A stretch of DNA of 64,000 nucleotides, from assembly GCF_034471385.1 (NCBI RefSeq), contig NZ_JARGYU010000002.1:248001-312000 (forward strand). The letters run 5' to 3'. The notes under the pieces were generated by a model. The model was not told where the DNA came from. It searched no databases and saw only the letters and a program-made list of their open reading frames with translations. This document shows positions 45,873 through 53,711 of this stretch, piece by piece. Each line of letters opens with the position of its first letter. The first letter of the stretch is position 1. Made by a program: the position numbers and the translations under genes. This DNA is from Lyticum sinuosum (GTDB lineage: Bacteria; Pseudomonadota; Alphaproteobacteria; Rickettsiales; Midichloriaceae).

Positions 45873-47081
45873 TTAACAATATTGATGATGTTGAAAGATA
45901 TGCTTATAAACAAGTGCTGAAACTATATCATGATAATGAATTAATTCTGCTGGTGTTTCAACAGGATGATTTTTTTTATTCGCTTCATCGACTGCTATCA
46001 TATTTATTTTTGCAATATCTGTAAATTTTATTTTTTTCTCAATATATGCTTTGACAGTAGACTCATTTGCAGCATTAAGTGCAACTAATGCCTGTCTACT
46101 ATGCTTATAACAATCAACTGCAAATTTAAGTAAAGGAAATCTACTATCATCTGGTTGATTGAATTCAATACCTTCAAGAGATGCAAAATCGATATTTTCA
46201 ATATTATGTTGATGACCACTTTTTTTAAAGAGAAAATTTGCTATTGGGATTTCCATAGTAGTAGGTCCAAAATACATATTAGTAGATCCATTTTTGTAAG
46301 ATATTCCAGCATGTATTAGAGATTGTCTATTGACTATAACTTCTACATCTTCAACTTTTATATTAAATAATCTTTCAACTTCAACTATTTCAAATCCTTT
46401 ATTAATCATAGTTGCTGAATCAATGCTAATTTTTTGACCCATACCCCATGTAGGATGTTTTAGTACTTTTTCCTGTGGTAATTGATCCATTTCTTTTGTA
46501 GAAAATTTCCAAAGAGGACCGCCAGAAGCTGTTATAATAATTTTTCTTATACTATTTAAATCAATATTATTTTTTACAATATCATCTAAACCTAAAAGTT
46601 CAAATAATGCATTATGCTCTGAATCTAAAGGTATAATTTTAGTATCATGTTTTTTTGCTTGCTTGATAATATAATCTCCTAAACAAATAATACTTTCTTT
46701 ATTAGCTAAGCCTATTGTCTCACAATAAGGTATTGCTGCAATTAATGGAAGAAGAGCAGCAATACCAGATATTGCTGATATACAAATATCATGTTTATTT
46801 TGACAAGCATCAATTACTGCATCATTACCTCCATTTACTAAACAGCTTGTATTTTGCTGTGAAAGAAGAATACGCAAATCGTTTGTATCATGATTATTAG
46901 TAACAATTTTATTAACACGTAACTTTTTAGCCAGCGCAGCAATATATCTTGGATTATCACCTTTACAAATAATAGTTTTTACATGAAATATATCAGGATA
47001 TTGAGCAACGATATTACATACTTGTGATCCAATAGAACCTGTACCACCAAGAAGAAGTATGCTTTTTCTATGTAAATTCAT
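45873..47081 (-). CDS. dxr: 1-deoxy-D-xylulose 5-phosphate reductoisomerase
   Basis: The 402-residue enzyme commits DXP to the MEP isoprenoid pathway. It shows the NADPH motif LLGGTGSIGSQVCNIV (about 9-24), ANKESIICLG, the metal/substrate block PLDSEHNALFELLG, TASGGPLW, HPTWGMGQKISIDSATMINKGFE (a hallmark) and NESTVKAYI near the end. Length is normal. The MEP route fits Anaplasmataceae-type Rickettsiales better than Rickettsia, which lacks it. It ends 29 bases past mltG in the converging direction. Confidence 0.95.
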   Translation of the reverse strand: MNLHRKSILLLGGTGSIGSQVCNIVAQYPDIFHVKTIICKGDNPRYIAALAKKLRVNKIVTNNHDTNDLRILLSQQNTSCLVNGGNDAVIDACQNKHDICISAISGIAALLPLIAAIPYCETIGLANKESIICLGDYIIKQAKKHDTKIIPLDSEHNALFELLGLDDIVKNNIDLNSIRKIIITASGGPLWKFSTKEMDQLPQEKVLKHPTWGMGQKISIDSATMINKGFEIVEVERLFNIKVEDVEVIVNRQSLIHAGISYKNGSTNMYFGPTTMEIPIANFLFKKSGHQHNIENIDFASLEGIEFNQPDDSRFPLLKFAVDCYKHSRQALVALNAANESTVKAYIEKKIKFTDIAKINMIAVDEANKKNHPVETPAELIHYHDIVSALVYKHIFQHHQYC

Positions 47082-47109
47082 AATGAGCTAATATTATTTT
47101 AAATTCTAT

Positions 47110-47802
47110 CTATTTTTCGTTATTTAATTCTTTATTTTGCAAATTTTTTTTAGTTTGATAAGGGTATGCACTCAAAACATAAAAAGGATTACTTACATTT
47201 TGTAAATCTTTTTTTAGTATTACTACAATAGTATTAGTTTCATAATTCTTTATTATTGGTGATTTTGGCAAATTTTCATTTTCAATAATATATTGAATTA
47301 TTCCATATCCGACATTAGATTGTGCATTATAAATTAGACGAATACTATCACACTTTCTTTTTGCTTTATTCGTTTTCTTCTTATTAAAAATACACTTATT
47401 AAAATTTATCCATTCATATATTTTGTTCTTATTGTGAATTAAAGCTTCTTTTATTGTTTGATCAGCAGTTTTTAAACTAGAAAAACTACTTTTAACTTGA
47501 ATTCTTTTTTTTGGAGATTTTAATTCATTTATATTATTTTTTAACCAATCATATGATTTTTCAACATGTTTACTAATTGTTTTTGCATTTTTATGATTAC
47601 TATCATTTTCTTTAAGATTAAAGGAGTTAATTATTTCTTCTATTTTTTCTAAAGGAAAAGATATTTTAGTTAAAGATTTATCATCAATATTTATAGCCTC
47701 ATCATTCTTAGCAAATAAAATAGGAATATTGATATTTATATAATAAAAAACAAAAAAAATAACTAAAAAGTATTTTTTTTTACGTAAATTAAACTTATAC
47801 AT
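47110..47802 (-). CDS. Exported protein with CdiA-CT RNase A-like toxin domain (tentative)
   Basis: The 230-residue protein has a signal peptide (basic 6-10, hydrophobic 11-31, AKND at the likely cut). The rest follows the pattern I recall for the bacterial RNase A-like domain of contact-dependent toxins: HVEKSYDWL (His79), a SSF segment (105-107), TADQTIKEALIHNKNKIYEWI (112-132), GYGII (165-169), then TIVVILKKDL and PFYVLSAYPY (207-215). In the toxin the C-terminal Thr and Tyr are catalytic; here Ser211 and Tyr213 occupy them, with His79 retained. The helper arginine after the histidine is not clear (Lys/Asn instead). No immunity gene is evident. It is 28 bases upstream of dxr on the same strand. 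Confidence 0.6.
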   Translation of the reverse strand: MYKFNLRKKKYFLVIFFVFYYININIPILFAKNDEAINIDDKSLTKISFPLEKIEEIINSFNLKENDSNHKNAKTISKHVEKSYDWLKNNINELKSPKKRIQVKSSFSSLKTADQTIKEALIHNKNKIYEWINFNKCIFNKKKTNKAKRKCDSIRLIYNAQSNVGYGIIQYIIENENLPKSPIIKNYETNTIVVILKKDLQNVSNPFYVLSAYPYQTKKNLQNKELNNEK

Positions 47803-47992
47803 ATTAAGTACTAATAATAATATTTCTTTTTTAATATTACAAATTATATATATTTATCTCTAACTTGAATAGAATCAAATATTAAACAAAATCAAGAAAA
47901 CATAGAACATAATAAAAGTTAATAAGCAATTAATTTTTTAATTTTTGCATCGCCAATATATTTCATTTTTTATGTAATTTTATTATATACCA

Positions 47993-49303
47993 TTAATTTA
48001 ATACAAATTTTATATAATTAATTATATTTTCTTGCTCTAAAAAAATACTTTCTATTTTTTGACGAAATTTTAATTCTATTTTATCTTCTTTGATATTTTT
48101 AGTACTTATAACTATTTGTACTGGTATACCTATTAAATCAGCTCTAGCAAATTTTTTTCCTATTGAATCATCTGTATTATCATATAAAGGTTCAAACCCC
48201 ATATTATTTAATTCATAATATATTTTTGTACTAACTTGATCACACTTTTCACAATTATTATTAATATTAATAATAATTACTTTAAATGGAGCTAACTTTT
48301 TAGGCCAAATTATTCCCCTCTCATCATTATAACATTCTATTATAGCACATATAAGTCTTGATACCCCTATACCATAACAACCCATTGATGGATAAAATAA
48401 TTCTCCATTGTATCCTTGTACTTTCACATTCATAGATTTACTATACTTTGTTCCCAAATGAAAAATATGTCCTACTTCAATACTTTTAGTTTCTATTAAT
48501 TCTCCTTTTATATTTATAGGTTTTTTATTATTATATTTATGTTTTTCTTCTTCACATATATAGTAGGAGTTCAGATTTTCCAATGATATATTCTGGTTTT
48601 CAATGTCATTAATAACTGAAGAATCATAATAAATAGTACTTTCTCCAGTATCAGAAACTATATGAAACTCATGTGAATAATCTCCTCCGATTGATCCAGT
48701 AGGTGCTAAAACAGGAATTGCGCTCAATTCACATTGTTTAAAGATTTTTAAATAGGCTTTTAAAATATTTTCATAATTCTTCAAAGAATTTTTTTGATCT
48801 ATATCAAAAGAGTAAGCATCTTTCATCAAAAATTCTCTACCACGCATTAACCCGAATCTTGGCCTAATTTCATCACGAAATTTAGTGCTTATTTGATATA
48901 AAACAATTGGCAAATTCTTATATGATTTAATACAATCTCCAAATAATTCAGTAAAAACTTCTTCAGCAGTAGGACTATAAATCAACTTATTACCATGACG
49001 ATCAACTGCTACTAATGTTTCTGCTGAAAGATCTCCATTATCGCTATGACGTCCAGATTTTTTCCAAAGTTCAAATGGTTGCATGGATGGTGTGCTAACT
49101 TCTAAACAACCTATATTATTCATCTCAAAACGTATAATATCTATAACTTTATGCAAAACACGTAGTCCAATAGGAAGCCAACTATATACACCACTTCCAA
49201 CTTTATGTATCATACCTGATTTAATCATAAGTTGATGTGATTTTATTACAGCATCATTAGGATTTTCTTTTGAAATTGGAAGAAGATAATTTATAAGAAA
49301 CAT
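47993..49303 (-). CDS. proS: Prolyl-tRNA synthetase
   Basis: This class II synthetase charges tRNA-Pro. Landmarks are GSGVYSWLPIGLRVLHK (motif 1 region, about 36-52), STKFRDEIRPRFGLMRGREFLMKDAYSFD (motif 2, about 138-167), TGSIGGDYSHEFH, and GCYGIGVSRL (motif 3, about 312-321), followed by an anticodon-binding domain. At 436 residues it is the short bacterial form without the large editing insertion, as in other alphaproteobacteria. The charged tRNA-Pro gene is at 62.8 kb. Confidence 0.95.
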   Translation of the reverse strand: MFLINYLLPISKENPNDAVIKSHQLMIKSGMIHKVGSGVYSWLPIGLRVLHKVIDIIRFEMNNIGCLEVSTPSMQPFELWKKSGRHSDNGDLSAETLVAVDRHGNKLIYSPTAEEVFTELFGDCIKSYKNLPIVLYQISTKFRDEIRPRFGLMRGREFLMKDAYSFDIDQKNSLKNYENILKAYLKIFKQCELSAIPVLAPTGSIGGDYSHEFHIVSDTGESTIYYDSSVINDIENQNISLENLNSYYICEEEKHKYNNKKPINIKGELIETKSIEVGHIFHLGTKYSKSMNVKVQGYNGELFYPSMGCYGIGVSRLICAIIECYNDERGIIWPKKLAPFKVIIININNNCEKCDQVSTKIYYELNNMGFEPLYDNTDDSIGKKFARADLIGIPVQIVISTKNIKEDKIELKFRQKIESIFLEQENIINYIKFVLN

Positions 49304-49341
49304 ATTTTTATAAAAAATTAAAAATTTTATATCACTAAAAG

Positions 49342-50145
49342 TTAATATTTTTCAATTATATTTAATTTAGATATTATTTCTGAGATTTGTAAAGACTTTA
49401 ACATTGATTTAATTTCTTGCCTTGCAGCAAGAAGAGATGGAGAAATCTTAAGAGATTTTAATTTTTTTATACTATCCCTGTCATAGAGTGTAACACCTAA
49501 TGAATATAGTTCTTTATAAATTACTCTATCACATAAACTACTTCCTAATCTAAATCCCATTTTTTTAGCAAAGTTGTTTAAATAAAGTTTAATTTGTATA
49601 GAATTACGAATATTTTTAGTAGCTGGCATATTATTTAATACAACAATCCAGTCTATCCTTTTTCCATCTCTTGCTGCTCTTTTTATTCTCTGCTCAAAAA
49701 GCATTGCACTATAAACACCAGGAATAATCCTTTCTGAATTCTTTTTATCCACATACCCAATAACTTCTAAATCTATATAACTTGGATTTATCGGAGTTAC
49801 CAGATAATCAGCATAAGAATGTGCAATTCTATTTAGGGAACTATGATTTCCTGGAGTATCAATGAGAATAAAATCATAATCAGAATTTTTATCAATTAAA
49901 TTTTTAACATCTTCTTCAGATATATTTAAAGAAGGTATTAAACATGGCATCTCAAGATTAAGATTATATAATTCAGAAGTAATTTTTCTATTCTCAATAT
50001 AATTAAAAAGTGAGTGTTGATAAATATCAAAATCAATAGCAAGAACTTTAAAACCAAGTTTACATAATGCTGTAATGACATGAATACAAATCGTACTTTT
50101 CCCAGAACCACCTTTTTCATTCCCAAAAACAATAATTTTTGCCAT
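49342..50145 (-). CDS. mipZ: Division-plane positioning ATPase MipZ
   Basis: MipZ is a ParA-like ATPase that forms a gradient from the ParB-bound origin and blocks FtsZ away from midcell. The 267-residue protein has the deviant Walker A GNEKGGSGKST (about 8-18), IDFDIYQHS, LIDTPG (about 94-99), MipZ-type DWIVVLNNM, and the C-terminal block MGFRLGSSLCDRVIYKELYSLGVTLYD then AARQEIKSML. These C-terminal segments separate MipZ from chromosome ParA. The gene lies 38 bases upstream of proS, on the same strand. Confidence 0.92.
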   Translation of the reverse strand: MAKIIVFGNEKGGSGKSTICIHVITALCKLGFKVLAIDFDIYQHSLFNYIENRKITSELYNLNLEMPCLIPSLNISEEDVKNLIDKNSDYDFILIDTPGNHSSLNRIAHSYADYLVTPINPSYIDLEVIGYVDKKNSERIIPGVYSAMLFEQRIKRAARDGKRIDWIVVLNNMPATKNIRNSIQIKLYLNNFAKKMGFRLGSSLCDRVIYKELYSLGVTLYDRDSIKKLKSLKISPSLLAARQEIKSMLKSLQISEIISKLNIIEKY

Positions 50146-50347
50146 AACTAATAAAAACGCAAATTAATATAATATTAAATAAAAAATAACATCATTTTAA
50201 ACCCTAAAATAAAATATTTAAAATATTTTATAGTATTTATAAACAAAATAGTGAATTTAAATATACTAAAATATAATACAATTATCTAAAATATTTTTGA
50301 ATGAATTTATATATTATTATATTAATTATTTTATTATAATTATTTTA

Positions 50348-51868
50348 TTAACCTATGCCCTTATTAGCTAATAGAACATCTCCAGCTAAATATAATGATC
50401 CACATATTATAATTCTACATGGCATCCCTTTAGCATCAGCTAAGCATATTTTAACAGCATCTAATAAACTATCTGCTGCAGTTGCAATAAAACCCATTTC
50501 TTGTGCTACATCTCTTATATTTTCAGCTTTTTCACCAGATGGCTCAGAAACAACAAGAACTCCACAAACCATACGTGCTTTTCCTAAAAAGAATTGTAAG
50601 AATCCTTTTATATCACGTTGCATAGTACGACCATTTATTACATAAAGTGGTAATTGAGGTTGCATATCTAGTAAGCTTGCACTAAGCATCTCGGCTCCCG
50701 CTGGATTATGAGCACCATCTAACCATAATTCACTATGTTGAGGTACAATTTTTCCCAAAAATCCATTGGTAATTCTTTCCATTCTACCAATCCATTTTGC
50801 TTTAGTTAAACCATTAGCAATATTATTAATATTGATTTTCGAATAATTATTTAATTTGTAAGAAGAATTTAATTTTTTCATTTTTGACAACCACCAAGCA
50901 GATACTGCACTAGTAGCTGCATTAATATATTGATGTATTCCAATTAATCCAGGTCTTGGCAAAATTAATTCAATTTCCAAATATGTTTCATTATCATCAT
51001 TTCTTAATACAATATTCTCACTAGGCAAAAAAGTTTCATCAATTATTTTTTGAGTTATATTTTTATCACTATTATTTTTATCACTATTATTTATTTCATC
51101 AATATCATCTTTATTTTTAGTGATATTATAATCATAAATAAAATCTTCTGATATATACTCTAATGGACATTTAATGTAAATAATAAATCCTTTGTTCTCA
51201 ACTTTTTTAAAAATCCAATTTATTCCCCATGCAAGATAAGGTACAGATAATTTTTCACATTTTTGTACTAATATATCCATTGCTTCTTCTAATTGCCATG
51301 ATATAACACAATAACATGATGGCTTTATTATTTCAGCTTTCTCTGCAGCAATTAATCCAATTGTATCACCAAGGTATTCTGTATGATCAAATGATATAGG
51401 AGTTATAATAGTCATCAGAGGTGATTCTATAATATTAGTAGCATCATATCTTCCACCCATTCCAACTTCCATGACTAAAACATCAGCTTGATATTTTGAA
51501 AAAGCTAAAAAAGCAGCTGCAGTTGTACCTTCAAAAAATGATAGTGGTATATCATCGCATTTCATACGGCATTCTTCTAAAAATTGAAATAAATGAATAT
51601 CATCAATTTCTTGACCGTTAATCACAATTCGTTCATTAAATTGCATTAAATGAGGAGAAGTATATCGATGCCATGAGTATCCACTCTCTTTAAATATGCT
51701 TGATAAATTAGCACATGTAGAACCTTTGCCATTTGTACCTGTAACATGAACAACGGGTGGAATTTTTAGATGAGGACTCCTCAGTCTATCAACTGCTGCC
51801 ACCATTTTATCTAAACCTAATATAAAACGACCATGATGAGGCAAAGGCCAATGTGGAAATTTTGCCAT
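50348..51868 (-). CDS. folC: Folylpolyglutamate / dihydrofolate synthase
   Basis: The enzyme adds glutamate to (dihydro)folate or pteroate. The 506-residue protein has the P-loop HVTGTNGKGST (about 42-52), YTSPHLMQFNERI, FEGTTAAAFLAF, MEVGMGGRYDATNI (about 135-148), PISFDHTEYLG and LDGAHNPAGAEML (about 398-410). The excess over the normal 420-430 residues comes from an Asn/Lys/Asp-rich insertion at about 245-280 and another near 338-350. It directly follows rplR on the same strand, where rpsE would be expected. Confidence 0.93.
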   Translation of the reverse strand: MAKFPHWPLPHHGRFILGLDKMVAAVDRLRSPHLKIPPVVHVTGTNGKGSTCANLSSIFKESGYSWHRYTSPHLMQFNERIVINGQEIDDIHLFQFLEECRMKCDDIPLSFFEGTTAAAFLAFSKYQADVLVMEVGMGGRYDATNIIESPLMTIITPISFDHTEYLGDTIGLIAAEKAEIIKPSCYCVISWQLEEAMDILVQKCEKLSVPYLAWGINWIFKKVENKGFIIYIKCPLEYISEDFIYDYNITKNKDDIDEINNSDKNNSDKNITQKIIDETFLPSENIVLRNDDNETYLEIELILPRPGLIGIHQYINAATSAVSAWWLSKMKKLNSSYKLNNYSKININNIANGLTKAKWIGRMERITNGFLGKIVPQHSELWLDGAHNPAGAEMLSASLLDMQPQLPLYVINGRTMQRDIKGFLQFFLGKARMVCGVLVVSEPSGEKAENIRDVAQEMGFIATAADSLLDAVKICLADAKGMPCRIIICGSLYLAGDVLLANKGIG

Positions 51869-52037
51869 ACTTAAAAAATTATAATTTAAATTAAAATACA
51901 GTTAATTAAGTATCACATATCAATAAATTTGTTATATTACAACTTTATAAAAACTTTATAAAAAAATATAAATTCCTTTCTATAACATAATATAAATTAA
52001 TTTTATTTAATTAGTCCTATTGTTATAATTTTTTAAT

Positions 52038-52415
52038 TTAAATTTTAAGACCAGTTTGTCTTGCAGCTTGAGCTAATTCCGCAATGCAACCATGATAACG
52101 TCTCTCACCTCTATCAAAAACAACTTTTTCTATTCCAGCTTTTAAAGCAAGAGAAGCAATTTGCTCACCAACTTTTTTTGCATTTTGCTTATTAGACATA
52201 TTAACTCTTATTTTGTTTTTAGTCGGATCTTTTTCTTTTAGAGTCGAATAAGAAACTATAGTTTTACCACACCTATCGTCAATTATTTGTGCATAAATAT
52301 GAAGATTAGTTTTTTTTACTGATAAACGATGTGTTCCTGTTTCTCTGCATATTTTTCTAATTTTATAGCGCACCCTTTCAGCACGTCTAATTTTTGCTTT
52401 TTGTTTTTTATTCAT
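52038..52415 (-). CDS. rplR: 50S ribosomal protein L18
   Basis: The 125-residue protein binds 5S rRNA. It shows RRAERVRYKIRKI near the start, RLSVKKTNLHIYAQIIDD, VSYSTLKEKD, KVGEQIASLALKAGIEKVVFDRG and YHGCIAELAQAARQTGLKI at the C-terminus. Sequence and length are normal. It follows rplF after 202 bases, a wider gap than in an intact spc operon, and is followed by folC rather than rpsE. Confidence 0.96.
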   Translation of the reverse strand: MNKKQKAKIRRAERVRYKIRKICRETGTHRLSVKKTNLHIYAQIIDDRCGKTIVSYSTLKEKDPTKNKIRVNMSNKQNAKKVGEQIASLALKAGIEKVVFDRGERRYHGCIAELAQAARQTGLKI

Positions 52416-52617
52416 AAAAACTTTTTATTTTTTAATATAGTTAAGTTAATAATATAAAACTAATATCTAATTATATATATTATTTATTATTTTTAATACA
52501 ATAATAAAATTAATGATATAATATACAATTAATCCTTAAGAATTATATTTAAGAGTATTTCTAAAAATAAAATTAAAGATCTTGATTAAAATCAATATAT
52601 GGTTTGATATAAATAAA

Positions 52618-53151
52618 TTACTTTTTGACTTTTTTAAGTTTTCTTTCTTGATCTTTATTATATATACCCTTACCTTTATAAGGATCTTTTCTGCAAAGTC
52701 TTTTTATTTCAGCAGCGAAATTTGAAACTACTTGTTTATTAATTCCAGTGATAGTAATTTCTGTTTGCTTTGGTACAGAGACTTCTATGCCATTTGGTAT
52801 TTCATAAAATATGTCATGGCTTTTACCCAAACTGAGTTTTATATATCTACCAAATAAATCTGCTTTATATCCAACACCATATATGACTAGATTTTTACAG
52901 AAGCCGTTTTGAACTCCTACAACCATATTATTAATGAGGGCTCTGAATAATCCCCAAAGAGATTTAGATTTCTTACAATTTTTATCAGAAATACAGAGCT
53001 TTATATATTCATCATCTATCGATAAATTCACTTGTTTAGGCAAAACAATATTCAATATACCTAATGGTCCTGTAACAGAGAGACTTGAGTTATCATTGAT
53101 TACTTTTACTGATTTTGGTATTGCTATTGGCAATTTTCCTATTCTAGACAT
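52618..53151 (-). CDS. rplF: 50S ribosomal protein L6
   Basis: The 177-residue protein of the large subunit has SRIGKLPIAIPKSVKV at the start, LSVTGPLG, GLFRALINNMVVGVQNGFCKNL (about 67-88), YGVGYKA, and RKDPYKGKGIYNKDQ near the end. Length is normal. Its upstream neighbour is a tRNA-Ser in the same direction about 300 bases away; rpsH, which normally precedes it, is absent. It pairs only with rplR, a two-gene remnant of the spc operon. Confidence 0.96.
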   Translation of the reverse strand: MSRIGKLPIAIPKSVKVINDNSSLSVTGPLGILNIVLPKQVNLSIDDEYIKLCISDKNCKKSKSLWGLFRALINNMVVGVQNGFCKNLVIYGVGYKADLFGRYIKLSLGKSHDIFYEIPNGIEVSVPKQTEITITGINKQVVSNFAAEIKRLCRKDPYKGKGIYNKDQERKLKKVKK

Positions 53152-53449
53152 AGAAAAAAATATTTATATTATTATACGAATCTATTCAATGTTAAATAAC
53201 ATTATTTCACACTTCATATTAACAATTGTGTTCAAACTGTCAATAAACTTTTCTTTAATGTTTTATAATTTTGTAAGATTTTAAAAAATCGCTATTATAT
53301 AATTGCTAATCTTATATATTAGAAATTATAATTCGTTATTTTTTACAATTTTTTTATAAAAGAATACTAATAATATTGATATGGTATCAAAAAAATATTT
53401 TGTAACTGTATATAAAAAAATAGAAAAATATGAAACTAATAAAGCAAAA

Positions 53450-53539
53450 TGGCGGATGGAGTGGGATTCGAACCCACGGTACGCTTTCACATACGTCGGT
53501 TTTCAAGACCGGTGCCTTAAACCGCTCGGCCATCCATCC
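53450..53539 (-). tRNA. tRNA-Ser (anticodon TGA)
   Basis: On the minus strand GGATGGA pairs with TCCATCC. The D arm is GCCGAGC-GGTTTAAGGC, the anticodon loop CTTGAAA carries TGA (reads TCA), the variable arm is long and the T loop TTCGAAT is standard. CCA is encoded (53450-53452 reversed). Confidence 0.96.
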
Positions 53540-53711
53540 TTATCAGACGACTATAGCAAAATAAATATTTATTGCAAGAGATTATTATATTCAGGTATAT
53601 AAAAATATTATTTACTTTTAATTTATCAAATAATTATAATTTATATTAATTTTATTAATTACTAAATTTATTAATAATTTTTTTAAATTATTTCATAAAA
53701 TATGCCAAGAA

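Noticed and set aside
53381..53602. 73-codon frame over tRNA-Ser
   Set aside because: It is a translation of the antisense of a tRNA.
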